A stretch of 64,000 nucleotides of DNA from Tepidimonas fonticaldi. Lineage in GTDB: Bacteria; Pseudomonadota; Gammaproteobacteria; Burkholderiales; Burkholderiaceae_C. The DNA lies in contig NZ_VJOO01000001.1 of assembly GCF_007556755.1 (NCBI RefSeq), positions 62,001 through 126,000 on the forward strand, given 5' to 3'. Both the position numbers and the translations under genes were made by a program. This document shows, in pieces, positions 19,227 through 28,641 of the stretch. Position 1 is the first letter of the stretch; each line of letters begins with the position of its first letter. Under the pieces are notes generated by a model. It had not been told where the DNA came from. It was given only the letters and a program-made list of their open reading frames with translations, and did no database searches.

Positions 19227-20006
19227 TCAGTTGCCGTACGGATCGAAGTCGAAATACTTCTTGGCGATTTTCTCGTACGTGCCGTCGGCGCGGATCGCCT
19301 TGATCGCCGCGTTGATGTCGGCCTTGAGCTTGTCTTGGCCCTTGCGCATGCCCACGCCGACGCCGTAGCCGAAGTACTTGACGTCGTACAGATCCGGGCC
19401 GACGAAACCGTAGCCCGTGCCTTCCGGCTTGCGCAGGAAGCCGCCGCGCACCTCGACCTTGTCGGCCACGGTGCCGTCGAGCCGGCCCGATTTGATGTCC
19501 AGATACACCTGGTCCTGCGCCTCGTAGGGGATCACCTGCACGCCGGCGGGCTTGAGCTCACCCATGGCGTACTTCTCTTGCGTGCTGCCCTTGAGCACGC
19601 CGATCTTCTTGCCCTTGAGCGAGGCCGGGCCGCTGTAGGGGGTGCCTTCCTTGACGACGATGCCGCTCGGGGTCTTGTAGTACTTGTCGCTGAAGTCGAT
19701 GACCTTCTTGCGGTCGTCGGTGATCGACATCGAGCTGATGATGACGTCGTACTTGCGCGCCTGCAGGCCGGGGATCATGCTGTCCCACACCTGTTCGACG
19801 TACACACACTTGCGGTTGAGCTTGGCGCAGATGGCCTCGGCAATGTCGACGTCGAAACCGGTCGGCTTGCCATCGGGCGTCTTGTAGGTGAACGGCTCGT
19901 AGGTCGCATCGATGGCGACCTTCAGCTCGTTGCTCTGGGCCTGAACGGCACCGGTGGACACGACGGCCGCAAGACCGATGGCTTGCAGAATGTGGCGGCG
20001 CTTCAT
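19227..20006 (-). CDS. aotJ: Lysine/arginine/ornithine/histidine-type periplasmic binding protein (AotJ-like)
   Basis: 259 residues with a Sec signal peptide (MKRRHILQAIGLAAVVSTGA, cleavage likely after VQAQ). The mature part is a type II periplasmic binding protein: LKVAIDATYEPFTYKTPDGK, TGFDVDIAEAICAKL, YDVIISSMSITDDRKKVIDF (amino acid alpha-carboxylate/amine pocket) and GKKIGVLKGSTQEKY. These match the HisJ/ArgT/AotJ group that binds basic amino acids. It heads the operon; 243 bases without a gene separate it from tctA. Exact ligand (Arg, Lys, Orn, His) is not readable from sequence; the cyanophycin neighbours favour arginine. Confidence 0.9.
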   Translation of the reverse strand: MKRRHILQAIGLAAVVSTGAVQAQSNELKVAIDATYEPFTYKTPDGKPTGFDVDIAEAICAKLNRKCVYVEQVWDSMIPGLQARKYDVIISSMSITDDRKKVIDFSDKYYKTPSGIVVKEGTPYSGPASLKGKKIGVLKGSTQEKYAMGELKPAGVQVIPYEAQDQVYLDIKSGRLDGTVADKVEVRGGFLRKPEGTGYGFVGPDLYDVKYFGYGVGVGMRKGQDKLKADINAAIKAIRADGTYEKIAKKYFDFDPYGN

Positions 20007-20249
20007 GAGGGTGTCACCCAAAGTTGAACATGAGCGCCATTGTAGACAGGCGAGTGCCCCGTGCCGACTTGTGGTTTTCCCTTTGGGGGCTCCGTTTGGC
20101 GCGCTTGCCACAGGGAGGTTTCCTCACCAATTCCTTGACTTAACATAATACACATTGTGGAACATTTATCGGGGACCGATTCCAAGCGCATGACCGGTCC
20201 GGCAGCACGGCCAAGGCCGCACCACCAGACACCGGAGCCGCGGCGAACG

Positions 20250-21764
20250 TCAGTCCTCCGCAAAGGCTTCTTCGCGGCGCTTTTTGATCGACGGCAGCGC
20301 CACGACGATCAGCAGCAACACGGCAGCGACCAGCAGACCCGCCGACAGCGGCCGGGTGACGAACACGCTCCAGTCCCCGCGCGACAGCAGCAAGGCGCGG
20401 CGCAGGTTTTCTTCCATCATGGGGCCCAGGATCAGGCCCAGCAGCAGCGGCGCCGGCTCGCAGCCCAGCTTGATGAAGACATAGCCCAGAATGCCGAACA
20501 GCCCCACCATCCATACATCCCACGTGTTGTTGTTGGTGGAATACACGCCGATCGCGCAAAACAGCACGATGGCCGGAAACAGCCAGCGGTATGGCACCGT
20601 CAGCAGCTTGATCCAGATGCCGATCAGCGGCAGGTTGAGGATGACCAGGATCGCGTTGCCGATCCACATGGAGGCAATCAACCCCCAGAACAGATCCGGG
20701 TTGTTGGACATGACCATCGGCCCGGGCTGGATGTTGTGGATGGTCATCGCGCCCACCATCAGCGCCATCACGGCGTTGGGCGGAATGCCCAGCGTCAGCA
20801 GCGGGATGAACGACGTTTGCGAGCCGGCGTTGTTGGCCGCCTCGGGGGCCGCCACGCCGCGGATGTTGCCGTGGCCAAACGGCTTTTCATCGGGGGCCAG
20901 GCGGGTTTTCTTTTCGATCGTGTAGGCGGCAAACGACGACAGCAACGCGCCGCCGCCCGGCAGAACGCCCAGGATGGCCCCGAGCGTCGTGCCGCGCAGG
21001 ATGGCCGGCGTCATCAAGCGGAAGTCGCGCCGCGACGGGAACAGGCCCTTGAGCTTGGCGGTGAATACCTGCCGCTGCTCGGCGGGCTGCGAGAGGTTGT
21101 GGATGATCTCCCCGTAACCGAACAGACCCATCGCGATGACGATGAAGCCGATGCCGTCGATCAGCTCGGGGATTTCGAAGGTGTAGCGGGCGACGCCGGA
21201 GTTGATGTCGGTGCCGACCATGCCGATCAGCAGGCCCAGGATGATCATCGCAATGGCTTTGAGCAGCGACCCGGAGGCCAGCACCACGGCACCGATCAAC
21301 CCCAGCACCATCAGCGAGAAGTACTCGGCCGGACCGAATTCGAAGGCCAATTCCGTCAGCGGAATGGCAAACGCGGCGAGCACCAGCGTCCCCACCGTCC
21401 CGGCAAAAAAGGAGCCGATCCCCGCCGCTGCCAGCGCCGGCCCCGCCCTGCCCTGGCGCGCCATTTGGTAGCCGTCCAACGTAGTCACGACGGAGGATGC
21501 CTCGCCCGGTAGATTGACCAAAATGGCCGTCGTCGAGCCGCCGTATTGCGCCCCGTAATAGATCCCGGCCAGCATGATCAGGGCCGCGACCGGGGGCAAG
21601 GCATAGGTGGCCGGCAGCAGCATGGCAATCGTCGCCACGGGCCCCAGCCCGGGGAGCACGCCAATCAGCGTGCCCAACACACAGCCGATGAAGGCGTAGA
21701 TCAGGTTCTGGGTGGTGAAGGCGACCGAGAATCCGAGCGCCAGATTGTTCAGCAGGTCGGTCAC
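20250..21764 (-). CDS. tctA: Tripartite tricarboxylate transporter large membrane subunit TctA
   Basis: 504 residues, GTG start. About 12 hydrophobic segments. The family repeats are clear: GCVLGTLIGVLPGLGPVATI near residues 27-46 and GTTLGAILGVLPGGGALLSS in the second half, plus LGIPPNAVMALMVGAM. TctA is the channel of sodium-coupled, binding-protein-dependent uptake of citrate-like carboxylates. tctB lies 10 bases upstream in the same transcript. The periplasmic TctC is not in the window, so the binding protein must be encoded elsewhere or shared. Confidence 0.93.
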   Translation of the reverse strand: MTDLLNNLALGFSVAFTTQNLIYAFIGCVLGTLIGVLPGLGPVATIAMLLPATYALPPVAALIMLAGIYYGAQYGGSTTAILVNLPGEASSVVTTLDGYQMARQGRAGPALAAAGIGSFFAGTVGTLVLAAFAIPLTELAFEFGPAEYFSLMVLGLIGAVVLASGSLLKAIAMIILGLLIGMVGTDINSGVARYTFEIPELIDGIGFIVIAMGLFGYGEIIHNLSQPAEQRQVFTAKLKGLFPSRRDFRLMTPAILRGTTLGAILGVLPGGGALLSSFAAYTIEKKTRLAPDEKPFGHGNIRGVAAPEAANNAGSQTSFIPLLTLGIPPNAVMALMVGAMTIHNIQPGPMVMSNNPDLFWGLIASMWIGNAILVILNLPLIGIWIKLLTVPYRWLFPAIVLFCAIGVYSTNNNTWDVWMVGLFGILGYVFIKLGCEPAPLLLGLILGPMMEENLRRALLLSRGDWSVFVTRPLSAGLLVAAVLLLIVVALPSIKKRREEAFAED

Positions 21765-21774
21765 GGCATCCCCC

Positions 21775-22266
21775 TCAACCCGAAATGAAGGCCGGCCAGG
21801 CCTGGAACGGCAGCCCCAGCAGCCGGATGAACAGCACGTCGCTGGCGGCGGCCAGGATGATGGCCAGCATCGCGACTTCGCGCGGCTGGAAGCGGTCGCC
21901 CGCGATCGAGGCGACGACGACGAGCGCGACCACGGACGCGATCAGCCCCATGGGCGGCAGGCCGATCGCCGGCAGCCCCCCCAGCAGGACGCCAAAAATC
22001 ACATTGGCGCCGATGATGTACAGCAGCGGCTTGAACGCGATGCGGCCCAAGTCCCCCGCCGGGTCGCGCGTGTCGCCAAGCGATTTGAGCGTGATGAGCG
22101 CCCCCAGGATCGCCAGGATGACGCCGAGCGCCAGGGGAAAGTACCCCGGCCCCATGCGGGCCGAGCTGCCCACCTCGTATTCCAACGCGCCGATGGCAAA
22201 GGCGCCGCCGGTGACGGTGAACAGCAGCCCGGCGACGAAATCTTTCTGGTTGCGGATGGCCAGCAC
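21775..22266 (-). CDS. tctB: Tripartite tricarboxylate transporter small membrane subunit TctB
   Basis: 163 residues with four hydrophobic segments (about 12-30, 45-62, 85-105, 110-150). It begins MLAIRNQKDFVAGLLFTVTG and has ARMGPGYFPLALGVILAILG, the TctB signature. It is the small membrane partner of TctA, encoded 10 bases downstream. It lies 88 bases after the ankyrin gene of the upstream chain and could be transcribed with it or from its own promoter. Confidence 0.9.
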   Translation of the reverse strand: MLAIRNQKDFVAGLLFTVTGGAFAIGALEYEVGSSARMGPGYFPLALGVILAILGALITLKSLGDTRDPAGDLGRIAFKPLLYIIGANVIFGVLLGGLPAIGLPPMGLIASVVALVVVASIAGDRFQPREVAMLAIILAAASDVLFIRLLGLPFQAWPAFISG

Positions 22267-22354
22267 GGTTTCTCCTCCAACGATGGCGCTGCGGATTGTC
22301 CCCGATTCGGCGCCGTGCCGCCTCGGGTCTGCCTTTGGGGCGCGGGCAAACCGG

Positions 22355-23026
22355 CTACCAGGTGCCGCGGGGTTGGCGCGCCCGGATGGCCGCCGCGATC
22401 AGCTCGACGACGCTTTGCCGGCTCACCTGGCGGGCGAAGTCGATGGCGTCCAGACCCTGCTGATTGCGCAGGGTCGGGTCGGCGCCCTCCTCCAGCAGAA
22501 GGCGCACCACCTCTTCGCGCCCATAGCGGGCGGCCATCATCAGCGGCGTCGTGCGGTTGGGGGATTCGGCGTCGATGTAGGCATGGTGCTCCAGCAGCAG
22601 CCGCGTGATGGCCAGCGCGTGCCCGCCCTTGTTGGTGGCCGCGTAGTGCAGCGGTGTCCAGCCCGGCCGGTTGACCTGCGCGCCCCGGGCCAGCAACTGC
22701 TGCACCACATCCAGATGGTCGCGCAGCGCAGCCATCATCAGCGCGTTCTCGCCCACCGCATTGACCGCATCCACGTCGACCGCGGGCTGTGCGATCAGGT
22801 AGCGCGCGACCGCCAGGGCGTCGCGTTGCAGGGCCAGCACCAGGGCCGGGTTGAGGTCGGGGTCCGGGGTATTCAGATCGAGCCCGCGCGCGTGCAAATC
22901 CCGGACCGTGGACAGGTCGTCGCGGATCACCGCAGTGATGAACTGGTCGTAGGCGCGTTGCGCCTGCGCCCCGCCAGAGGATAAAAAAACCGCAATCGAA
23001 AAAAGAAGATAGAGAATCTTTTTCAT
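22355..23026 (-). CDS. Secreted ankyrin-repeat protein
   Basis: 223 residues. A signal peptide MKKILYLLFSIAVFLSSGG with likely cleavage near AQAQ puts it in the periplasm. Four to five ankyrin repeats follow, seen as NPALVLALQRDALAVARYLI, GENALMMAALRDHLDVVQQL, GWTPLHYAATNKGGHALAIT, RTTPLMMAARYGREEVVRLL and QGLDAIDFARQ. Periplasmic ankyrin proteins are protein-binding scaffolds; some, such as Pseudomonas AnkB, affect oxidative-stress defence. The target is unknown. The ATG overlaps the tatD stop by 4 bases, so it is the last gene of a coupled chain. Confidence 0.85.
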   Translation of the reverse strand: MKKILYLLFSIAVFLSSGGAQAQRAYDQFITAVIRDDLSTVRDLHARGLDLNTPDPDLNPALVLALQRDALAVARYLIAQPAVDVDAVNAVGENALMMAALRDHLDVVQQLLARGAQVNRPGWTPLHYAATNKGGHALAITRLLLEHHAYIDAESPNRTTPLMMAARYGREEVVRLLLEEGADPTLRNQQGLDAIDFARQVSRQSVVELIAAAIRARQPRGTW

Positions 23027-23874
23027 GCGATTTCTGCGCGGGTGGGCGCGACCGCCCGGGCGGCACGGGTGAACAACCGATCAAAGTTGGCGCTGGTGGC
23101 CTCGGCCACGGCATCGACGCTCAGGCCCTTGAGCTCGGCCAGTTGCGCGGCCACATGCGGCACATACGCCGGGGTGTTGGTTTTGCCGCGGTGCGGCACG
23201 GGGGCCAGGTAGGGGCTGTCGGTCTCGATCAGGCACCGATCGAGCGGCACGAAGCGGGCCACCTCCCGCAGGTCGGCGGCGTTCTTGAACGTGAGAATCC
23301 CCGAAAACGAAATGTAGAACCCCAGGTCCAGCGCCGCGCGCGCGACCTCCCGGGTTTCGGTAAAGCAGTGGAACACCCCCCGGGCCTGCGGGCGCTCCAG
23401 AGGGGCGTCGGCCGCAAAACCGCCCTCTTCCCGCAGAATGGCCAGCGTGTCGTCCGAGGCGCTGCGGGTGTGGATGATCAGCGGCAGATCGGTCTGGCGA
23501 GCGGCCCGGATGTGGATCCGAAAGCGCTCGCGCTGCCATGCCATGTCGGCCACCGTGCGCTCGCCCAGCCGGTAGTAGTCCAGCCCCGTTTCGCCGATGC
23601 CGATCACCCGCGGCAGCGCGGCGCGCTCGACCAGATCGGCCACGGTGGGCTCGCGCACCCCTTCGTTGTCCGGGTGCACGCCGACCGTCGCCCACAACTG
23701 GGGGGCAGCGCCCGCACCGTCGAGGGCCAAGCGGTGTACGGCGTCAAAGCCTTCCAGGGTGGTGCAGATGCACAGCGCCCGCAGCACGCCCGCGGCACGC
23801 ATCGCCGCCAGGATCTCGGGGTATTGGGCCTGCAGCTCGGGAAAGTCCAGATGGCAATGGGAGTCGGTGAACAT
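23023..23874 (-). CDS. tatD: TatD-family metal-dependent hydrolase
   Basis: 283 residues. Metal ligands: H6 and H8 in TDSHCHLD, E in IGIGETGLDYY, H in LIIHTRSASDD, H in GVFHCFTE and D in IETDSPYLAP. TatD proteins are TIM-barrel deoxyribonucleases/exonucleases; the copy downstream of holB and pilZ in proteobacteria is usually YcfH-like. The start codon at 23874 gives MFTDSHCH, the canonical N terminus. Its stop overlaps the next ATG. Confidence 0.92.
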   Translation of the reverse strand: MFTDSHCHLDFPELQAQYPEILAAMRAAGVLRALCICTTLEGFDAVHRLALDGAGAAPQLWATVGVHPDNEGVREPTVADLVERAALPRVIGIGETGLDYYRLGERTVADMAWQRERFRIHIRAARQTDLPLIIHTRSASDDTLAILREEGGFAADAPLERPQARGVFHCFTETREVARAALDLGFYISFSGILTFKNAADLREVARFVPLDRCLIETDSPYLAPVPHRGKTNTPAYVPHVAAQLAELKGLSVDAVAEATSANFDRLFTRAARAVAPTRAEIA

Positions 23875-23927
23875 GCAAATGGGAGTGCTTGGGGGGCCGC
23901 CCGTCGATTGCGGTGGCAGCTGTTGGT

Positions 23928-24308
23928 TCAAAGGGTCTGGGTCGGCCGGTCGGAAGCCAGGTGCGCGCCCAGGATTTCTTCGATCCGTGCCCGCAGCGCG
24001 CGGGACTTGTCGTCCGCCGGGAAGCGCACCCCGATTCCCGGCGTGCGCGATCCCGTCGCTCCGGCGGGCGTGATCCAGGCCACCTTGCCGGCGACGGGAT
24101 AGCGCTGCGGGTCCTCGGGCAGCGTGAGCAGCACGTACACATCCTGTCCCAGCGTGTACTGGCGCGAGGACGGCACGAAAATGCCCCCCTCCGTGAACAA
24201 GGGGATGTAGGCCGCGTAGAGCGCGCCTTTTTCCTTGATCGACAGTTGGATGACCGTGGGGCGCGGATGGGAGGCCGCGTCGCCGCCGGCCGGCGAGCCG
24301 GTGTTCAT
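23928..24308 (-). CDS. PilZ-domain protein
   Basis: 126 residues, single PilZ domain. It carries the PilZ-type segments VIQLSIKEKGALYAAYIPLF, GGIFVPSSRQYTLGQDVYVL and GKVAWITPAG. The usual c-di-GMP-binding RxxxR and (D/N)xSxxG motifs are not evident, which fits the type IV pilus PilZ sensu stricto (as in Pseudomonas, encoded next to holB) that does not bind c-di-GMP. It starts 4 bases inside holB and is 53 bases ahead of tatD. Likely role: type IV pilus biogenesis. Confidence 0.85.
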   Translation of the reverse strand: MNTGSPAGGDAASHPRPTVIQLSIKEKGALYAAYIPLFTEGGIFVPSSRQYTLGQDVYVLLTLPEDPQRYPVAGKVAWITPAGATGSRTPGIGVRFPADDKSRALRARIEEILGAHLASDRPTQTL

Positions 24309-25363
24309 GCCCGCGAGTGTATCGCCGCGGTGGCGGGCTGCCCGGAGGTGCGGGCGAAAACCGCGCGGGTGCGCTCGGCCCATGCCTCGGCCCACAGCCC
24401 GGCCTGCAGCGGGTGTTCGGCCGTGCGCCATGCTTGCTGCAAAGCCCGCCAGTAGCCGGACAAGCGGCGCGCGACGGGGTCGGGCGGCAACGCCTCGGCG
24501 GCAAAGTAGCGCGGGGGCGCCCCCGTTGCCACGGCCATGGCGTCGTGGCACAGCAGCATCAGCACCTGCAGCTGCCGCGGGATGGGCCAGTCGACGATGG
24601 CGGACCAGTCCCCTTGCGCCAGCTGGCGGGGGAGATCGGCCCACAGCCGTGCGGTCACCCCCAGTCGGGCCCAGGCCAGCGCTTCCTGCGGCCGGCCGCC
24701 GGCCGCCTGCCAGCATGCCGCCCAGTCCGCCTCGGTCAGCGCCCGGGTCGACGTGGACCCCTCCCCCGCCGTCTGCATCAGCCAGGCCTGGCCCTCGGCC
24801 TCGGTGGGCCAGGCCATCGCGTGGGTTTGGCAGCGGCTGCGGATCGTGGGCAGCAGCAGGTGCGCGGCCTCGGTCGCTAGGATGAACCGCACGCGCCCCG
24901 GGGGCTCCTCCAACGTCTTGAGCAGCGTATTGGCCGATTCCACATTCAGCCGCTCGGCGGGGTGGATCAGCACGACCTTGCCCTGTCCCCGTGCGTGCGT
25001 CACCTGGGTGAACGCAACCGCCGCGCGGGTGGCTTCCACCCGGATTTGGCGGCTGGGCTTGATTTCTTTGCGCTCGATACGCTCGGCGGTGCCGGGGTCC
25101 AGTGGCCAGCCAAGCTCCAGCGCCAACGCGTCGGGCAACAGCACGAACAGGTCGGCGTGCGTGCGTGTGTCGACCGCGTGGCAGCCTGCGCAGCTGCCGC
25201 AAGCCTGGGGGCCGCGCGGTTGCTCGCACAGCCAGCGTCGGGCCAGCGCCAACGCCAGTTCGTACTGGCCCAGGCCCGCCGGACCATCGAGCAGCACGGC
25301 GTGCCCGCGCAGGGTCAACACCGCGGCCAGTTGCCGCTGCAGCCAAGGGGCCAGCGCGGTCAT
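24305..25363 (-). CDS. holB: DNA polymerase III subunit delta'
   Basis: 352 residues. Zinc cluster [10 protein letters not shown] near residues 55-64; the degenerate P-loop [12 protein letters not shown] lacks the lysine, which is normal for delta'. The sensor-like [19 protein letters not shown] and LPTIRSRCQ are classic clamp-loader motifs. It is a stator of the clamp loader (tau/gamma3-delta-delta'). It is coupled by 4-base overlaps to tmk upstream and pilZ downstream, the common tmk-holB-pilZ order. Confidence 0.93.
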   Translation of the reverse strand: MTALAPWLQRQLAAVLTLRGHAVLLDGPAGLGQYELALALARRWLCEQPRGPQACGSCAGCHAVDTRTHADLFVLLPDALALELGWPLDPGTAERIERKEIKPSRQIRVEATRAAVAFTQVTHARGQGKVVLIHPAERLNVESANTLLKTLEEPPGRVRFILATEAAHLLLPTIRSRCQTHAMAWPTEAEGQAWLMQTAGEGSTSTRALTEADWAACWQAAGGRPQEALAWARLGVTARLWADLPRQLAQGDWSAIVDWPIPRQLQVLMLLCHDAMAVATGAPPRYFAAEALPPDPVARRLSGYWRALQQAWRTAEHPLQAGLWAEAWAERTRAVFARTSGQPATAAIHSRA

Positions 25364-26007
25364 GCCAACACCCCCCGGGCGCGGCAGACCGACTCGACCT
25401 CCGCCCACACCTGTGGCAGTGGCCGTGTGGCGTCGATGCGCACGATACGCTCGGGCGCGGCGCTGGCACGCGCCGCGTAGCCGGCGCGAACGCGCTCGAA
25501 AAACGCCAGCGGCTCGGCCTCGAACCGATCCGGCGTGCGCACCGCCGCCAGCCGCTGCGCAGCAACCGCTGGCGGCACATCGAACCACAGCGTCAGGTCC
25601 GGTTGGCGCAGCCGCCCTTGGGCGTCCGTTTGTACCCAGCGCTCCAACGTGTCCAACACGCCCAGGTCGAACCCACGCCCATGCCCTTGGTAGGCGAAGG
25701 TGGCGTCGGTGAAGCGGTCGCACAGCACCACCTGGCCCGCGGCCAGCGCCGGCTCGATGGCACGTTGCCAGTGGTCGCGGCGCGCGGCGAACATCAGCAG
25801 CGCCTCGCACAACGGGTCCATCGGTTCGTGCAGCAGCAGCTCGCGCAAGCGCTCGGCCAGCGGCGTGCCGCCCGGCTCACGCGTTTGCAGCACCACCCTG
25901 CCCTGCGCCTGCAACGCCTGCGCCAGGGCCGGCAAGTGGGTGGACTTGCCGGCGCCGTCGATGCCTTCGAAGGTGATGAACCAGCCGCCTGGACGTGGGT
26001 GCGTCAT
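25360..26007 (-). CDS. tmk: Thymidylate kinase
   Basis: 215 residues. P-loop [12 protein letters not shown] near residues 14-25, DR(F/Y) motif [18 protein letters not shown], and [16 protein letters not shown]. Catalyses dTMP + ATP to dTDP. The ATG at 26007 overlaps the upstream gene stop (ATGA) and its own stop overlaps holB, so all are translated from one mRNA. Confidence 0.95.
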   Translation of the reverse strand: MTHPRPGGWFITFEGIDGAGKSTHLPALAQALQAQGRVVLQTREPGGTPLAERLRELLLHEPMDPLCEALLMFAARRDHWQRAIEPALAAGQVVLCDRFTDATFAYQGHGRGFDLGVLDTLERWVQTDAQGRLRQPDLTLWFDVPPAVAAQRLAAVRTPDRFEAEPLAFFERVRAGYAARASAAPERIVRIDATRPLPQVWAEVESVCRARGVLA

Positions 26008-27542
26008 GGGGTGCGATCGTACACGGTGTCCAGGGCGTGGCAGACCGCGTCAGTGCGCTGCCAAGGCTGCACATGCAGGGTTACCGTGGTCGGCGTGCGA
26101 CCCGCGGGCAGCATCGGTACGGTGACGGTCGTCGCGGGGGTCATGGGAGTCCAGGCATATGGCAGCGGCGGTGCAGCAGGCGGGTGATGCGCGGCCACGC
26201 TCCACACCGTGCACGCCTGGATGTGGCGCAGCACCGCCGGGGCACTGTGCTGGTAGACGACCGTCCACCCCCGCGGGCCGTAGGCCGCCATCGCGCCCGC
26301 CAGTTGGATCGGATCGGCCGCGACCGTGGCGTGCGGCGGCAGCACAGCGCCCAGGCGGGCCGCCGCCTCGCGCGCCGGCCAGCGGATGGTGGCGGGACGG
26401 TCCAGCCAGGCCAACACCCAAGGGCGTGCCAGCAGCAAGGCCAACGCGGTGGCGATCAGTGCCAGGCTCCAGCGCTGCAGACGTGCCCAATCCACATGGC
26501 CGTGCGTGGCAGCCATGGCCACCAACGCCAACAGCGGTGGGGTGAGTGGCAGCACCCAGCGTTCCTTGATCTGATGCAACGCGCCAGCCAACACCAGCAC
26601 CGACATGCTGCCCGCAACGACTGCGACGTACAGCAGCGCCCATCGTCCCCATCGGCGCACGTGGTGGTCACCTCCACGCGGGTCGACGGGCTCGGCGCGA
26701 TCACCCGCCCCTGACCAAACAGCCATCCCCAACAACGCCGCCGGCAGGGTAAGGTTGGCCAGCCAGGCCACCGCCAGCGCCACAACACCCTGTGTCCGGT
26801 GGCCACCGTCGCCCTGCATTTTGGCGCCCAGCGTGGCCTGGACCTCGGGCCACGCATCGAGCAGCCACGCTGCGTGCAGCCCGATGGGGGCCAGGCCGAC
26901 CAGGAACCACGGTAGCCCTCGCGCATGCTGCCGGACCATGCGCCAGCGGCCCGACCAAGCCGGCACCCGATGCGCCAGCGCCGCCAGCAGCACCGCCAGC
27001 CAACCAACCAAGGCCAGCGCCGTGTTGTACTTGGACAGCAGCGCGGCGGCGATGGCCAACCCCAGCCCGAACCAACGCCTGCGCGACAGCGGCCGCTCGG
27101 GCCGCTCCAGCAACGGCGCACTCAAACCCACCACGACGGCCATGCACGTGGTGGCCAGCAAGCTGTGCGTCAGCGTGCGTGGGGCATCCCACAGCAGCAG
27201 CGGCAGCGTCATCGCCCATGCCGCCACCGCCCCGGCGGCGGCACGCATACCCAGTTGCGCCACGAACCACCCCACCGCGATGCCCACGCCCGACAACGCG
27301 ACGGCTTTTAACAGCCACAGGGCCGCCAGCACCGACATGCCCGTGGCTTGACGCACGCTCCACAGCAACCATTCGAACAGCGGCGGCTGGGGCCCGTAGC
27401 CGGCCAGCAGCCACTGTTGGTGAAGCACCTGCTCGGCCTCATCGAACGCCAGTGCGGGCGTTGACCAAGCTCGGGCCAAGGCCCACGCGGCGCACAGCAG
27501 CACAAGCGCGATCCACGCAGGTGGAAGTTGATAGGGGCTCAT
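26004..27542 (-). CDS. ArnT/PMT-like membrane glycosyltransferase (family 39-like)
   Basis: 512 residues with roughly 11-12 membrane helices. The first periplasmic loop has an acidic pair D34-E35 ([21 protein letters not shown]), followed by [11 protein letters not shown]; this resembles the active-site loop of GT-C enzymes such as ArnT and protein mannosyltransferases, which move a sugar from a polyprenyl-phosphate donor. A C-terminal soluble part starts near residue 400. The gene lies between mltG and tmk, normally neighbours, with 4-base overlaps on both sides. Substrate unknown: lipid A, protein or surface glycan are possible. Confidence 0.75.
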   Translation of the reverse strand: MSPYQLPPAWIALVLLCAAWALARAWSTPALAFDEAEQVLHQQWLLAGYGPQPPLFEWLLWSVRQATGMSVLAALWLLKAVALSGVGIAVGWFVAQLGMRAAAGAVAAWAMTLPLLLWDAPRTLTHSLLATTCMAVVVGLSAPLLERPERPLSRRRWFGLGLAIAAALLSKYNTALALVGWLAVLLAALAHRVPAWSGRWRMVRQHARGLPWFLVGLAPIGLHAAWLLDAWPEVQATLGAKMQGDGGHRTQGVVALAVAWLANLTLPAALLGMAVWSGAGDRAEPVDPRGGDHHVRRWGRWALLYVAVVAGSMSVLVLAGALHQIKERWVLPLTPPLLALVAMAATHGHVDWARLQRWSLALIATALALLLARPWVLAWLDRPATIRWPAREAAARLGAVLPPHATVAADPIQLAGAMAAYGPRGWTVVYQHSAPAVLRHIQACTVWSVAAHHPPAAPPLPYAWTPMTPATTVTVPMLPAGRTPTTVTLHVQPWQRTDAVCHALDTVYDRTP

Positions 27543-28558
27543 CGCTGCAACTGGTAGCGCCGCACCGCGCGGTTGTGTTCGTCCAACGTGCGGCTGAAGG
27601 CGCTGGTGCCGTCGCCGCGGGCGACGAAGTACAGCGCCGACGTGCGTGCCGGCTGCACCGCCGCCAGCAGCGACGCCCATCCAGGCATGGCGATGGGGGT
27701 CGGTGGCAGTCCGGCGCGGGTGTAGGTGTTGTAAGGTGTGTCGGTGGTGAAGTCGCGCCGCCGCAGGTTGCCATCGAACGACTCGCCCAAGCCATAGATC
27801 ACGCTGGGGTCGGTTTGCAGCCGCATGCCGATGCGCAGGCGGTTGATGAACACGGCAGCGACGTGGGCGCGGTCGGCTTCCAGCCCGGTTTCCTTCTCGA
27901 CGATGCTGGCGAGGATCAGCGCCTCGTCCGGCGTCCGCAGCGGCAGTCCGGGCTGGCGCCGGGCCCAGGCATCGGCCAGGCGGGTGTCCATGGCCGCGGC
28001 GGCCTGCCGCAGGACGCGCGATGCCGGCGTGCGCTTGGGGTACACATACGTGTCGGGGAAGAACCGCCCCTCGGCATGGGCGACGCGCAGGCCCAGGTGC
28101 CGCGCCAGGGCGACCGGGTCGTCGCCTGCTGGCAAATCGTCGAACAGGTGTTCGGCGGCACGCACCGCCTGCAGCACCTGGCGCACATTCCACCCTTCCA
28201 CCAGCGTTAGGCGCCGCACCGCCTGTTCGCCGCGCACCAGCTTGTCCAGCAGCGTGGTGGGGGTGGTGCCCGGCGCGATCTCGTAGCTGCCGGCCTTGAG
28301 CGCGCGCGATTGCCCCGAGAGCCGAAACCACAGGAACAGCCCCCAGGCCGAGGTGTCCACCCCCGAGGCGACCAGTGCGTCGGCCACCTCGGCGGCGGAC
28401 ATGCCCGGCTCGATCACCACATCCACGGCCGGCTGCCCCTGCAGCCGCAGGGACAAGGGGCGGTGCAGCCACGCGGCGATGGCCGTGGCACCGGCCAGCA
28501 CGGCCACCGCCGCGAGCAGGGTCCAACGGAATGCCAGGGATCGCAACGAGCGGGACAC
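27539..28558 (-). CDS. mltG: Endolytic murein transglycosylase MltG
   Basis: 339 residues from a GTG at 28558; an upstream TTG at 28591 would add 11 residues. One N-terminal membrane helix (FRWTLLAAVAVLAGATAIAA), then a LysM-like segment (VIEPGMSAAEVADALVASG) and the YceG catalytic domain with glutamate in ASIVEKETGLEADR, plus GMRLQTDPSVIYGLG and TPYNTYTRAGLPPTPI. It cleaves nascent glycan strands at the inner membrane and so helps set their length. It is first in the coupled chain mltG-GT-tmk-holB-pilZ-tatD-ank; ygfZ diverges from it. Confidence 0.92.
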   Translation of the reverse strand: MSRSLRSLAFRWTLLAAVAVLAGATAIAAWLHRPLSLRLQGQPAVDVVIEPGMSAAEVADALVASGVDTSAWGLFLWFRLSGQSRALKAGSYEIAPGTTPTTLLDKLVRGEQAVRRLTLVEGWNVRQVLQAVRAAEHLFDDLPAGDDPVALARHLGLRVAHAEGRFFPDTYVYPKRTPASRVLRQAAAAMDTRLADAWARRQPGLPLRTPDEALILASIVEKETGLEADRAHVAAVFINRLRIGMRLQTDPSVIYGLGESFDGNLRRRDFTTDTPYNTYTRAGLPPTPIAMPGWASLLAAVQPARTSALYFVARGDGTSAFSRTLDEHNRAVRRYQLQR

Positions 28559-28641
28559 GGGTAATGGGCAGGTCGCCGTCAGCGGCGTCAAGGCTGCAGG
28601 AGAATACGGCCATCGATGATAGCCGCAACCGTTGTTCGCCC

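Noticed and set aside
22267-22354. Small gene between tctB and the ankyrin gene
   Set aside because: Only 88 bases, with no start plus ribosome site and no family resemblance.
24305-25363. holB as a broken ATPase because its P-loop lacks lysine
   Set aside because: A degenerate P-loop is normal for the delta' subunit; the zinc cysteines and sensor motifs are intact.
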